A stretch of 64,000 bases of DNA, taken from contig NZ_LIVT01000003.1 of the NCBI RefSeq assembly GCF_001905905.1, forward strand, positions 697,001 to 761,000, written 5' to 3'. Each line of letters opens with the position of its first letter. Position 1 is the first letter of the stretch. The notes beneath the pieces are model-generated. The model ran no database searches. It saw only the letters and a program-made list of their open reading frames with translations, and was not told where the DNA came from. This document shows, piece by piece, positions 17,949 to 26,806 of the stretch. Made by a program: the position numbers and the translations under genes. This stretch comes from Streptomyces sp. CB02366 (GTDB lineage: Bacteria; Actinomycetota; Actinomycetes; Streptomycetales; Streptomycetaceae).

Positions 17949-17988
17949 CCCGCCGGCCGGTGGGACAAGACTCACGCCGGTCGGCGGG
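17949..17988 (+). terminator. Hairpin after vdh
   Basis: CCCGCCGGCCGG (17949-17960) pairs with CCGGTCGGCGGG (17977-17988), a 12-bp stem with one G-T pair and a 16-base loop, 16 bp after the vdh stop. There is no T tract. Confidence 0.55.
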
Positions 17989-18211
17989 TCGTACCTCCAC
18001 AAGAGGTTAAAATCGCAGTTGACCAGCGAGGAAAGGGCTCCTCGGGGACCCTGTGCCGGGACCGGAACGCGGGCGGCGTACCGTATGGCCACGGAAGCAG
18101 GTACCGTTAAAGCCCTACGGGCACGGTCTCCCTCCGGGGGGTCCGTCCTGAAACATGAACGCGTGTCAAGACTCTGGGGCCGTCGAGCCCCGTCACCGAG
18201 GGGGTCGAGCC

Positions 18212-18469
18212 ATGGGGCGCGGCCGGGCAAAGGCCAAGCAGACCAAGGTCGCCCGCCAGCTGAAGTACAGCACCGGCGGGACTGATCTGTCGCGTCTGGC
18301 CAATGAGCTGGGCGCATCGCCTTCGAGTCAGCCACCGAACGCAGAGCCGTTCGAGGATGACGAGGAGGATGACCCGTACGCACAGTACGCGGATCGCTAC
18401 AACCAGGACGATGACGACGATCAGGACGATCAGTCCGGCCCGTCGTCATCACAGCGCCGCGGCGCCTGA
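18212..18469 (+). CDS. DUF3073 family protein
   Basis: A small actinobacterial protein of 85 residues. The N terminus MGRGRAKAKQTKVARQLKY is strongly basic and the C-terminal half is acidic (DDEEDDPYAQYADRY, then an Asp run), a bipolar charge pattern characteristic of DUF3073. ATG 18212 follows gagggggtcgagcc, giving a good ribosome-binding site. Function unknown. It lies downstream of vdh with 279 bp between that hold a plausible promoter. A strong terminator follows. Confidence 0.88.
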   Translation: MGRGRAKAKQTKVARQLKYSTGGTDLSRLANELGASPSSQPPNAEPFEDDEEDDPYAQYADRYNQDDDDDQDDQSGPSSSQRRGA

Positions 18470-18486
18470 CCTCGCGCTGACACTTC

Positions 18487-18516
18487 AACCCGGTCCGGGC
18501 CAGCCCCGGACCGGGT
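18487..18516 (+). terminator. Hairpin terminator after the DUF3073 gene
   Basis: The inverted repeat AACCCGGTCCGGG/CCCGGACCGGGTT with a short loop lies 17 bp past the stop codon. Confidence 0.8.
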
Positions 18517-18561
18517 TCTGTGTGTCCCGATCCGGGCGTCCGGGGCCGGACGCCCGCTGAC

Positions 18562-18600
18562 GCGAGGAGCGCCGGGCGGGTACCGTCCGGCGCTCCTCGC
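18562..18600 (-). terminator. Hairpin terminator after purM
   Basis: A perfect 14-bp inverted repeat, GCGAGGAGCGCCGG (18562-18575) and CCGGCGCTCCTCGC (18587-18600), with an 11-base loop sits just beyond the purM stop. With the adjacent hairpin it insulates the convergent DUF3073 and purM genes. Confidence 0.8.
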
Positions 18601-18607
18601 GTACGCC

Positions 18608-19681
18608 CTAGCGTGCGTAGTCGCCGGTCAGCGCGGCGCCGGTCGCGTGGTCGCCGCGGCCGACGATCTCGCCGGCGACCCAGGAGTCGACCCCGCGGTC
18701 GGCCAGCGTCGTCAGCGCGGCGTCCACCGAGTCCGCCGGGACGACCGCGATCATGCCGACGCCCATGTTGAGCGTCTTCTCCAGCTCCAGCCGCTCGACC
18801 TTCCCCACCTTGCCGACCAGGTCGAAGACCGCGCCGGGCGTCCAGGTGGAACGGTCCACGGTGGCGTGCAGGCCGTCCGGGACGACCCGCGCCAGGTTGT
18901 TCGCCAGGCCGCCGCCGGTGACGTGGCTGAAGCCGTGCACATCGGTCGTCCGGGTGAGCGCCAGGCAGTCCAGGGAGTAGATCCGGGTGGGCTCCAGCAG
19001 CTCCTCGCCGAGCGTGCGGCCGAACTCCTCGACCTCGCGGTCCAGGGACCAGCCGGCCCGGTCGAAGACCACGTGGCGCACGAGCGAGTACCCGTTGGAG
19101 TGAAGACCGGAGGACGCCATGGCGATCACCGCGTCGCCCTCGCGGATGCGGTCGGGACCGAGCAGGCGGTCGGCCTCGACCACGCCCGTACCGGCTCCGG
19201 CGACGTCGAAGTCGTCCGGGCCCAGCAGGCCGGGGTGCTCGGCCGTCTCGCCGCCGACCAGGGCGCAGCCCGCCAGGACGCAGCCCTCGGCGATGCCCTT
19301 GACGATGGCGGCGACCCGTTCGGGGTGGACCTTGCCGACGCAGATGTAGTCGGTCATGAACAGCGGTTCGGCGCCGCAGACGACGAGGTCGTCCACGACC
19401 ATGCCGACCAGGTCGCGGCCGATGGTGTCGTACACGCCCATCCGGCGCGCCAGGTCCACCTTGGTGCCCACGCCGTCGGTGGCGGAGGCCAGCAGCGGGC
19501 GCTCGTAGCGCTTGAGCGCCGAGGCGTCGAAGAGGCCGGCGAAGCCGCCCAGGCCGCCGAGGCCCGCGACCTCGGGGCGCTGCGTCTTCTTCACCCACTC
19601 CTTCATCAGCTCGACGGCGCGGTCGCCGGCTTCGATGTCGACGCCGGCCGCCGCGTAGGAGGCACCTGTTGTCTCAGACAT
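18608..19681 (-). CDS. purM: Phosphoribosylformylglycinamidine cyclo-ligase (AIR synthetase)
   Basis: The fifth step of de novo purine synthesis: ATP-dependent ring closure of FGAM to aminoimidazole ribonucleotide. The 357-residue protein has the usual start YAAAGVDIEAGDRAVELMK, the ATP-binding DGVGTKVDLA loop, GMVVDDLVVCGAEPLFMTDY and GGETAEHPG, all PurM signatures. ATG 19681. purF ends 60 bp upstream, so the two are probably cotranscribed. A strong hairpin follows. Confidence 0.97.
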   Translation of the reverse strand: MSETTGASYAAAGVDIEAGDRAVELMKEWVKKTQRPEVAGLGGLGGFAGLFDASALKRYERPLLASATDGVGTKVDLARRMGVYDTIGRDLVGMVVDDLVVCGAEPLFMTDYICVGKVHPERVAAIVKGIAEGCVLAGCALVGGETAEHPGLLGPDDFDVAGAGTGVVEADRLLGPDRIREGDAVIAMASSGLHSNGYSLVRHVVFDRAGWSLDREVEEFGRTLGEELLEPTRIYSLDCLALTRTTDVHGFSHVTGGGLANNLARVVPDGLHATVDRSTWTPGAVFDLVGKVGKVERLELEKTLNMGVGMIAVVPADSVDAALTTLADRGVDSWVAGEIVGRGDHATGAALTGDYAR

Positions 19682-19741
19682 GGCCTGGGATCTTTCGTGT
19701 GGAGATACGGGGCTGGTGGGGGAGGCGACGGCGCGTGGGGG

Positions 19742-21268
19742 TCACGGACGGCGCAGCGCGTCGGCCGCGGCGGTCGCCGCCGGGCCCGCCGCCAGCTCGG
19801 TCTCCAGCAGCTGCTTGCCGAGCAGCTCCGGGTCGGGCAGCTCCATCGGGTACTCACCGTCGAAGCAGGCGCGGCAGAGGTTCGGCTTGTCGATCGTCGT
19901 CGCCTCGATCATCGAGTCGATCGAGATGTACGCGAGGGAGTCGGCGCCCATGGAGGTGCAGATCTCGTCGACGGTCATGCCGTTGGCGATCAGCTCGGCG
20001 CGGGTGGCGAAGTCGATCCCGAAGAAGCAGGGCCACTTCACCGGCGGCGAGGAGATCCGGATGTGGATCTCGGCCGCGCCGGCCTCGCGGAGCATCCGGA
20101 CCAGGGCGCGCTGGGTGTTGCCGCGGACGATCGAGTCGTCGACGACCACCAGGCGCTTGCCCTTGATGACTTCCTTGAGCGGGTTCAGCTTGAGCCGGAT
20201 GCCGAGCTGGCGGATGGTCTGCGAGGGCTGGATGAAGGTCCGGCCGACGTAGGCGTTCTTCACCAGTCCGGCGCCGAACGGGATGCCGCTCGCCTCCGCG
20301 TACCCGATCGCGGCGGGGGTGCCGGATTCCGGGGTCGCTATGACGAGGTCCGCCTCGGCGGGGGCCTCGGCGGCCAGCTTCCGGCCCATCTCGACCCGGG
20401 AGAGGTAGACGTTCCGGCCGGCGATGTCGGTGTCGGGGCGGGCCAGGTAGACGTACTCGAAGACGCAGCCCTTGGGCTTCGCTTCCGCGAAGCGCGAGGT
20501 GCGCAGACCGTTCTCGTCGATGGCGACCAGCTCGCCCGGCTCGATCTCGCGCACGTAGCTGGCGCCGCAGATGTCGAGCGCCGCGGACTCCGAGGCGACC
20601 ACCCAGCCGCGCTCCAGCCGGCCGAGGACCAGCGGGCGGATGCCCTGCGGGTCGCGGGCGGCGTAGAGGGTGTGCTCGTCCATGAAGACGAGCGAGAACG
20701 CGCCCTTCACGTCGGGGAGCACCTTGGCGGCGGCTTCCTCGATGGTGAGCGGCTTGTCGTCCTCGTCGCGCTGCCCGGCGAGCAGCGCGGTCACCAGGTC
20801 GGTGTCGTTGGTCGCGGCGACCTGGGTGGCGCGGCCGTCCTTGCGCGGGAGGTCGGCGACCATCTCCGCGAGCTGGGCGGTGTTGACCAGGTTCCCGTTG
20901 TGGCCGAGGGCGATCGAGCCGTGCGCGGTGGCACGGAACGTCGGCTGCGCGTTCTCCCACACCGAGGCGCCGGTGGTGGAGTAGCGGGCATGTCCGACCG
21001 CGATATGGCCCTGGAGGGAACCCAGAGACGTTTCGTCGAAGACCTGCGAGACCAGTCCCATGTCCTTGAAGACGAGGATCTGAGACCCGTTGCTCACTGC
21101 GATGCCCGCGGATTCCTGTCCGCGGTGCTGCAGGGCATACAGTCCGAAATAGGTGAGCTTGGCGACCTCTTCACCCGGAGCCCAGACACCGAAGACGCCA
21201 CAAGCGTCCTGGGGGCCTTTCTCTCCGGGGAGCAGGTCGTGGTTGAGTCGTCCATCACCACGGGGCAC
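19742..21268 (-). CDS. purF: Amidophosphoribosyltransferase
   Basis: The first committed step of purine synthesis: glutamine amide nitrogen is transferred to PRPP. 508 residues. A short propeptide precedes the N-terminal nucleophile Cys (DACGVFGVW), as in the self-processed Bacillus-type enzyme. The glutaminase domain has HRGQESAG and GHARYSTTG; the PRPP loop is VVVDDSIVRGNT. Cysteines in WPCFFGID and NLCRACF match iron-sulfur ligands of the B. subtilis form. It is the first gene of purF-purM. The start is taken as GTG 21268. Confidence 0.97.
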   Translation of the reverse strand: MPRGDGRLNHDLLPGEKGPQDACGVFGVWAPGEEVAKLTYFGLYALQHRGQESAGIAVSNGSQILVFKDMGLVSQVFDETSLGSLQGHIAVGHARYSTTGASVWENAQPTFRATAHGSIALGHNGNLVNTAQLAEMVADLPRKDGRATQVAATNDTDLVTALLAGQRDEDDKPLTIEEAAAKVLPDVKGAFSLVFMDEHTLYAARDPQGIRPLVLGRLERGWVVASESAALDICGASYVREIEPGELVAIDENGLRTSRFAEAKPKGCVFEYVYLARPDTDIAGRNVYLSRVEMGRKLAAEAPAEADLVIATPESGTPAAIGYAEASGIPFGAGLVKNAYVGRTFIQPSQTIRQLGIRLKLNPLKEVIKGKRLVVVDDSIVRGNTQRALVRMLREAGAAEIHIRISSPPVKWPCFFGIDFATRAELIANGMTVDEICTSMGADSLAYISIDSMIEATTIDKPNLCRACFDGEYPMELPDPELLGKQLLETELAAGPAATAAADALRRP

Positions 21269-21699
21269 GGCACCGAGTGTAGGGGAGATCGACCACTGGT
21301 CCGAATTGGAGACCGGTGGGCGGACGCGGGGCGGGGCGGGGACGGCGCGCCCGGAGGCCGCGCGGGGCGGGTGATTCGCGGGACTTCGGCCGGTGACCCT
21401 GCGTCACCTTCGCGGTGGCGGTACGGGCCGCGCGAGGCGACCGCGGCGCTCACTTCCGGGCCGGAAGCCCGGTTACCGCCCGGTAGCAGGAGACGGGTGC
21501 GGAGGGGGGTCCACGGCGTTCGGTGAAGCCGCCCGAACTCCGCCCCGGCTTCCGGCCGAACGCTCGTTTCGTGGCGAGCCTCACACCTGCGGGCGCCGGG
21601 CTCCGGGCGAGCGGCGCGGGCCGGGGAGCCCGCCGCCCGCTGTCCGCAGGCCGAGACCACCGTTGACAGGTCCCCGCCCCGTTGGCAGGCTCCTCCCCC
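21269..21699. other. Divergent purF / leader-peptide intergenic region
   Basis: A 431-bp gene-free region that must hold the leftward purF promoter and the rightward promoter for the leader peptide and sulfatase. A cggtgaccctgcgtcaccttcg segment near 21390-21411 contains GTGACnnnnnGTCAC, an interrupted inverted repeat. No coding sequence is supported. Confidence 0.4.
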
Positions 21700-21792
21700 A
21701 TGCAGCCCCTCGGTGATCTTTCGATCACGCTCGTGGTGCGCCGCCACGTCGATCTGGGACGTGTGGCGAGCGCCATCTGTCGCCGCGCCTGA
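21700..21792 (+). CDS. Putative cysteine-type leader peptide upstream of the sulfatase
   Basis: A 30-residue ORF starting MQPLGDLS and ending RRHVDLGRVASAICRRA. The HVDLxRVxSAxCRR pattern is what I recall for short actinobacterial leader peptides found before sulfur-metabolism genes, where a Cys codon just before the end is thought to sense charged tRNA-Cys. Here the Cys is residue 27 and the downstream gene is a sulfatase, which fits sulfur-dependent attenuation. The ATG at 21700 has only a weak upstream ribosome-binding site. Confidence 0.65.
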   Translation: MQPLGDLSITLVVRRHVDLGRVASAICRRA

Positions 21793-21890
21793 GGCAGCCG
21801 CGCCTTCCGGACCCCGCAGGGCCTTCGCCCCGGGCTTCGGCCCGCGCGCACGCGTTCCCCCTCTTCTCCTTCCTTCCTCTTCCGTCCCTT

Positions 21891-21926
21891 GCGGGCGGGT
21901 GCGCCCGTCCGCGGGCCCCCGCCCGC
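21891..21926 (+). promoter_or_regulatory. Candidate attenuator hairpin before the sulfatase
   Basis: GCGGGCGGG (21891-21899) can pair with CCCGCCCGC (21918-21926), a perfect 9-bp stem. It is preceded by a long pyrimidine tract (about 21854-21890) and lies between the leader peptide stop and the sulfatase start. No T tract follows, so a terminator role is inference from position only. Confidence 0.35.
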
Positions 21927-21995
21927 CGGGACGTCGCGCCCACCCCCTCGCGCCCCGTCCTCCGACCGGCGGCCGAGGCCCGCCCAGGAGCCCTC

Positions 21996-23459
21996 ATGAC
22001 CTCTCGCGATGCGCACGCACGTTCGGAAACACGATCCGGTACGCCGCTGACCCGGCGCGCCTTCACCACCGCCGTCGGCGCGACCGCCGTCACCGCGGCC
22101 GGGATACCGGGGGCCGCCCCGGCCTCCGCCGCCGGAACGGCCGCCGACGACGGCCCTCGGGAACGCCCGTTCCGTGCTGCCCGCGGCAAGCACGCGCGCC
22201 GCCCCGACATCCTCTTCATCCTCGGCGACGACCTCGGCTGGGCGGACCTCTCCTCGTACGGGGCTCCGCACATCCGCACGCCCCACCTGGACAGGCTGGC
22301 GCGCCAGGGCGTGCGCTTCACCGACGCGTACGCGGGGTCGGCGACCTGCTCCCCGACCCGGTTCAGCCTCTACACGGGGCGCTATCCGGGGCGTACGAGG
22401 GGCGGACTCGCCGAGCCCATCGCCGACCGTTCGGCGGGGCTGGAGCCCACACATCCGACGCTGGCCTCGCTGCTGCGCGGCGCCGGCTACGCGACCGCGC
22501 TGATCGGCAAGTGGCACTGCGGGTACCTGCCGGACTACAGCCCGGTGAAGTCGGGGTACGACGAGTTCTTCGGCAACTTCGGCGGGGCCCTGGAGTACTA
22601 CTCCAAGCTCGGCCTGGCGGGCGAGTACGACCTGTACGAGGGCGACGCCGAGTACAAGGACCTGCGGTACTACACCCGGGTCCTCACGGAGCGCGCGATC
22701 GAGTACGTACAGCGCGACCACGGCGACAGGCCGTGGCTGCTCAACCTGAACTTCACCACCCCGCACTGGCCCTGGATCGCCGAGGGCGACACCGGGGCGA
22801 GCGCCGAGATCGTCCGGCGGATCAAGGCCGGCGACCGGTCCGCCCTCCGGCACGCCGACGGCGGCTCGGTGGAGAAGTACAGGGAGATGGTCGAGGACCT
22901 GGACCGCTCGGTCGGCGAGGTGCTGAAGGCGCTGAAGCGGTCGGGGCGGGAGAAGGACACCCTGGTCTTCTTCGCCAGCGACAACGGCGGTGAGCGGTTC
23001 TCCTACAACTGGCCGCTCACCGGCGGCAAGAGCTCGCTCCAGGAGGGCGGCATCCGCGTCCCCTCGGTGCTGCGCTGGCCCGCGCGCATCGAAGGGGGCC
23101 AGTTCAGCGACCTCCCGGTGTTCTCCCCCGACTGGACGGCCACCCTGCTGGAGCTGGGCGGAGCTCGCCCGGACCCCGCCCATCCGCTGGACGGCGTCAG
23201 CCTGGCGGGGTATCTGCTGCGGGGCGAGACGCCGAAGGAACGCGACCTGTTCTGGCGGGTGCGCGGCGAGCGGGCGCTGCGGCGCGGCGACTGGAAGTAC
23301 TACCGGGGAAGGAGCGGGACCGACCAGCTGTTCAACCTGGCCGAGGACCGGCGCGAGCAGGCCGACCGTGCGAAGGCCGACCCGGAGCGGCTGGCCGCGT
23401 TGCGGGCGTCGTGGGAGAGGACCGACGCCGGCCTGCTCCCCTATCCGCCGGCCTCCTGA
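21996..23459 (+). CDS. Tat-exported sulfatase
   Basis: A type I sulfatase that hydrolyses sulfate esters outside the cell, 487 residues. The N terminus is a twin-arginine signal (LTRRAFTTAVGATAVTAAG). The active-site signature CSPTR lies near residue 123 (SATCSPTRFSLYTGR); its Cys is converted to formylglycine, which fits co-factor loading before Tat export. Metal ligands appear in ILGDDLGW and ASDNGG. ATG 21996 follows CCAGGAG at good spacing. A cysteine-type leader peptide lies 200 bp upstream, suggesting induction when sulfur is scarce. Substrate not known. Confidence 0.93.
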   Translation: MTSRDAHARSETRSGTPLTRRAFTTAVGATAVTAAGIPGAAPASAAGTAADDGPRERPFRAARGKHARRPDILFILGDDLGWADLSSYGAPHIRTPHLDRLARQGVRFTDAYAGSATCSPTRFSLYTGRYPGRTRGGLAEPIADRSAGLEPTHPTLASLLRGAGYATALIGKWHCGYLPDYSPVKSGYDEFFGNFGGALEYYSKLGLAGEYDLYEGDAEYKDLRYYTRVLTERAIEYVQRDHGDRPWLLNLNFTTPHWPWIAEGDTGASAEIVRRIKAGDRSALRHADGGSVEKYREMVEDLDRSVGEVLKALKRSGREKDTLVFFASDNGGERFSYNWPLTGGKSSLQEGGIRVPSVLRWPARIEGGQFSDLPVFSPDWTATLLELGGARPDPAHPLDGVSLAGYLLRGETPKERDLFWRVRGERALRRGDWKYYRGRSGTDQLFNLAEDRREQADRAKADPERLAALRASWERTDAGLLPYPPAS

Positions 23460-23601
23460 CCCGCCTTCAGCGGTAGGGGGCGGCCCGCCCCGGCCGGTCG
23501 GCCCCGGGCCGCCGGGGCGGGCGCGGGGACGCCCACCGGCTCGGCACGGTCCCGCGGCGGGCGCCCCGCGTCCGTCGCGGGCCCCGGACGCGTCCGCCGG
23601 G

Positions 23602-24435
23602 TCATCCGTGCTGGGAGCCGGACCCGGCGGGGGCGGCCGTGGCGCCGATCCCCTTGCCGCCGTCGCCGGTGAGGGTGAGCTCGCTGCCCTCGATCGTGTA
23701 CGTCGCCGGGCCCCGGAGGGCCGCGAGCACGGCCTTCTCCCTCTCCATCTCGGCCTGCGGGCACATCTTCCGGGTGCTCACGATCCGGTCGAAGGTGATG
23801 GTGGAGCCCTTCACCGCGGCTTTGCCGCCGAAGGAGTTGCAGCCGGCGTTGCCCCGCACGGTGCCGTTCTCGGTGAAGGTCAGGTGGGGCGCCCGCTCCC
23901 GGGGCAGGTCCGCCGGCACCGTGGTGGCCGCCTCGCCGTCGAGCAGCGTGGTCACCGTCCACCGGGTGCCGACCAGATCGGCCGCCTTCTCCTCGCTCAG
24001 CTCCATGGTCGTGCCGCCTTCCCCGGTGAGGGTCAGCTTCTCGCCGGAGAGCTTCGCGGTGAGTTCGCCGCCCATGGCGTCGATGGCGGCCTTCTCGAAC
24101 TTCTCGATGTCCTCGCCGCACACCATCTGGGTGGTGACGGGCTTGCCGAGGGTGATCCGGTCGCCCTTCACGCGGGCGTCCACGCCGATCTTGTTGCAGC
24201 CGAAGTCGGCCGTGGCGCGGCCCTTCGGGTCGAACTCCATGCGGGCCCCCGCCGGGGCCTCGGTCCTCTTCCCGTCGACGGTCACCGAGTCGACGCTCCA
24301 CGCGACGCCGGTGACGGGAACGTCGCTCTGCACGGTGTCGCCGCCGCCGGAACCGGGACCCGGCTCCGTACCGCAGGCGGCGAGAGCGAGGAGGGCCAGG
24401 ACGCTGACGCTGAGGGTCATCCGTTGTGTGCGCAT
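23602..24435 (-). CDS. META domain lipoprotein
   Basis: A secreted lipoprotein of 277 residues with lipobox LALAAC (Cys21). Two tandem META/HslJ-type domains follow: VTGVAWSVDSV to about residue 145 and LVGTRWTVTTL to about 260. Each has the typical G(C)N motif (DFGCNKIG and NAGCNSFGG) and a later Cys (MVC, KMC). HslJ-like domains are linked to envelope stress and novobiocin resistance in E. coli; the role here is unknown. The duplication is within one protein. Monocistronic by position. Confidence 0.88.
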   Translation of the reverse strand: MRTQRMTLSVSVLALLALAACGTEPGPGSGGGDTVQSDVPVTGVAWSVDSVTVDGKRTEAPAGARMEFDPKGRATADFGCNKIGVDARVKGDRITLGKPVTTQMVCGEDIEKFEKAAIDAMGGELTAKLSGEKLTLTGEGGTTMELSEEKAADLVGTRWTVTTLLDGEAATTVPADLPRERAPHLTFTENGTVRGNAGCNSFGGKAAVKGSTITFDRIVSTRKMCPQAEMEREKAVLAALRGPATYTIEGSELTLTGDGGKGIGATAAPAGSGSQHG

Positions 24436-24522
24436 GGCGATGTGACGGAGCGGGGCCCCGATCCGGTTCCGTACGCCCCGCTCCCGGGCGGGCGCCCCAC
24501 CTCGTCACCTCACCCCGTCACC

Positions 24523-25326
24523 TCACCCCATCAGGGGCAGCAGCGCGGCCAGATCGGCGCGCTCCCCACTGGCGGCGACCTCGGCGTCCGCCAGGGCCCG
24601 CGCCCACTCCGTACGCCCGGTGGCGAGCCGCAGCCAGGTGAGCGGGGCGGTCTCCACCACGTTGGGCGGGGTGCCCCGGGTGTGCTTCGGTCCGCCGATG
24701 CACTGGACCACCGCGAACGGCGGGACGCGCACCTCGACCGAGCCGCCGGGGGACCGGTCCGCGAGGACGTCCGCCAGCAGCCGGGTGCAGGCGGCCAGCG
24801 CCTGGCGGTCGTACGGGACCTCCAGCCCGAGCGCCGCGTTCAGGTCGTCGGTGTGGACGGTCAGTTCGACGGTCCGGGTGACCAGGTAGTCGACCAGCCG
24901 CATGGACCCGGCCCCGGTGACGAGCAGCCGCTCCCCCGTGCCGGTGGCGGGGACCGCCGCCGCGAAGTCCGCCTCCGCCTCCGCGTACAGCGCCGTGAGG
25001 TCGGGGCTGCCGGCCGCCAGCTCCACGGCGCCCTCGGAGATGGGGGCGGCGTACCCGGCGGTGATGGCCGGCCACGCGAGCAGGGTGAGGTCGGGCTTGG
25101 GGCCGGACGGCTCGGGCAGGGCCAGGGAGCGGGCGACCATGCTCAGCCCCATCGCGATGTGGGCGGCCAGCTCGCGCACCGTCCAGTCGCCGAGCCGGGT
25201 CGGCGCGGCGAGCTGTTCGGGCGTCAACGCCGCGACGGCGTCGCGCACATGGCCGAACTGGGCGAGGACCGCGGTGCGGGTCCTGAGGTGGTCGTAGGCG
25301 CGCGGGCGCTTCTTGGCCGGAGTCAT
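24523..25326 (-). CDS. Maleylpyruvate isomerase (mycothiol-dependent) family protein
   Basis: A 267-residue DinB/MDMPI-fold protein. The N-terminal helical domain has the family pattern LTPEQLAAPTRLGDWTVRELAAHIA, whose His can bind metal, and later DYLVTRTVELTVHTDDL. The C-terminal half resembles a sterol-carrier-like domain (FAVVQCIGGPKHTRGTPP). Members are thiol-dependent metalloenzymes in actinobacteria, but most have no known substrate. ATG 25326; monocistronic by spacing. Confidence 0.82.
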   Translation of the reverse strand: MTPAKKRPRAYDHLRTRTAVLAQFGHVRDAVAALTPEQLAAPTRLGDWTVRELAAHIAMGLSMVARSLALPEPSGPKPDLTLLAWPAITAGYAAPISEGAVELAAGSPDLTALYAEAEADFAAAVPATGTGERLLVTGAGSMRLVDYLVTRTVELTVHTDDLNAALGLEVPYDRQALAACTRLLADVLADRSPGGSVEVRVPPFAVVQCIGGPKHTRGTPPNVVETAPLTWLRLATGRTEWARALADAEVAASGERADLAALLPLMG

Positions 25327-25362
25327 GGGCCGAGGGTAACCGGCCCCGCCGACACCGTCCGG

Positions 25363-26214
25363 TCAGACCGGTGCGGGCTGTTCCCCGACCGTGAACGTCT
25401 CGCCGTTCGCCGGGACGCCGACGCCCCGCCAGGTGAACGGGACGCCCCGGGCGTCGTCGAGGTCGGGGCCGTCCATCAGCTGGAAGTGCAGGTGCGGTTC
25501 GGTCGTGTTGCCGGAGTTGCCCACGGCGGCGATCTCCTGCCCGGACCTGACCGTGTCCCCGGCCCTCACCCGGAGGGAGCCGCGCCGGAGGTGGGCGTAC
25601 ATCGCGTACGTACCGCCGCCGAGATCGAGGACCACGTGGTTGCCGACGACCCGGTGCGCGCCCAGGACCGAGCGGACGTTGCCCTCGACGAGCATCAGGT
25701 ACGCGAGGGCGGGCAGCGAGTTGCGGCCCAGGTGGTCGCGTTGGCCGTCGCTCGCCCCGACCACCACGGCGTCGGCCACCGCGAGCAGCGGGGCGCCGAA
25801 GGCCGGGAAGGCACGGTTGCGGCGGAAGACCGGCCAGAGGCGGCGGAACGCCGGCCGGGCCGGGGCCCCGCCCTCCCCGGTCTCCGGGTCGGCCACGATG
25901 TCGATCGCGTACGTCTGCCCGTAGACGTGCGTCCCGTGGCTCGGCGCCTTGTCCGCGGGGCTGTTCAGGGCCGTCCACCGTCCGGTGACCGGCGGGGCGA
26001 CCTCGACCGGGGGCCGCGGTTCGCCCCGGGGCGCGGAGGCCCTGGCCTGCAGGATCGTCGTCGCCGCCATGAGGACGAACACGACCGCCGCGGGCAGGAA
26101 GGTGGTCGCCCAGCCCGGTCCGGGCAGGTCCGTGAAGAACTCGCTGATCACCAGCGCGAACAGGACCAGCCAGGACAGCTCCATGGCGAGCGGAACGGCT
26201 TTGCGGATGGACAT
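25363..26214 (-). CDS. Membrane-anchored M23 family metallopeptidase
   Basis: A LytM-type peptidase domain on a membrane anchor, 283 residues. Two hydrophobic segments (about 9-26 and 36-54) precede the peptidase. The region GNHVVLDLGGGTYAMYAHLRRGSLRVRAG and the HxH motif EPHLHFQL are characteristic; the first metal site is probably SHGTH with a downstream YAIDI. It acts outside the cytoplasm, likely on peptidoglycan cross-bridges. An ArsR-type regulator sits directly upstream on the same strand, separated only by a short repeat, suggesting joint transcription. Confidence 0.85.
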   Translation of the reverse strand: MSIRKAVPLAMELSWLVLFALVISEFFTDLPGPGWATTFLPAAVVFVLMAATTILQARASAPRGEPRPPVEVAPPVTGRWTALNSPADKAPSHGTHVYGQTYAIDIVADPETGEGGAPARPAFRRLWPVFRRNRAFPAFGAPLLAVADAVVVGASDGQRDHLGRNSLPALAYLMLVEGNVRSVLGAHRVVGNHVVLDLGGGTYAMYAHLRRGSLRVRAGDTVRSGQEIAAVGNSGNTTEPHLHFQLMDGPDLDDARGVPFTWRGVGVPANGETFTVGEQPAPV

Positions 26215-26246
26215 GGTCGTCTCCCCCGGTCGTCCAGAGACTCTCG

Positions 26247-26292
26247 TCGGTTCTCTTCGGTTCTTCGGTTCTCGTCGGTTCTTTTCGGGTTC
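26247..26292. repeat. Short TCGGTTCT direct repeats
   Basis: Four perfect TCGGTTCT copies start at 26247, 26257, 26265 and 26275, followed by a degenerate TTCGGGTTC. They fill the 76-bp gap between the regulator stop and the peptidase start. Spacing of 10, 8 and 10 bp could present sites on one DNA face, or this may be a simple slippage repeat. Confidence 0.6.
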
Positions 26293-26797
26293 AGGGCCGT
26301 GCGGCCGTCAGCACCACCAGCAGCGGCACCACCCGGACCGGCGGGATCTCGTACCGGCCGCGCCCCGCCGCCTGCAGCCAGCCCGCGCCGGTCAGCTGGC
26401 GCAGGTGGTGGTAGATCTGGCCGGTGGTGCCGGCGCCGTCGAGCGCGGCCAGTTCGGCGGCCGTCCTCAGGCCGCCGAGGATCTCGCGGAGCAGGCGCAG
26501 CCGGACCGGATGGCCCAGCGCGGCGAACGACTCGGCGGCGTCCGCCCAGTCCCCGTCGACCAGGGCCCCGGTGAGAGCGCCGTACTGCCACTCGTAGCTC
26601 TCGCCGGTGGGCAGCCGCACCGCGCCCGTGTACAGCACTCCCCCGTCGGCGGCGGCCTCTCCGACGGCGGCCAGCTGCTGTTTCAGCCCGTCCAGCGCCC
26701 AGAAGTCGCCGTCTCCCAGGCGGGGGGACTCGGGTTCCCGCCCTTCCAGTGCCGTGAGCCGCCGCTCCAGCTCGGCGACCCGCTGCTCCAGCTCCAT
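26291..26797 (-). CDS. ArsR-type winged-helix transcriptional regulator
   Basis: A 168-residue regulator. The N terminus is a coiled coil (MELEQRVAELERRLTALEG). The winged helix at about 85-150 has the ArsR-like ALGHPVRLRLLREILGG and the recognition segment TTGQIYHHLRQLTGAGWL. No metal-binding Cys is seen, so a small-molecule or stress signal is more likely. A perfect palindrome lies 9 bp upstream of its start, suggesting autoregulation. It probably controls the M23 peptidase downstream. Confidence 0.85.
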   Translation of the reverse strand: MELEQRVAELERRLTALEGREPESPRLGDGDFWALDGLKQQLAAVGEAAADGGVLYTGAVRLPTGESYEWQYGALTGALVDGDWADAAESFAALGHPVRLRLLREILGGLRTAAELAALDGAGTTGQIYHHLRQLTGAGWLQAAGRGRYEIPPVRVVPLLVVLTAARP

Positions 26798-26806
26798 GAC
26801 ACAACC

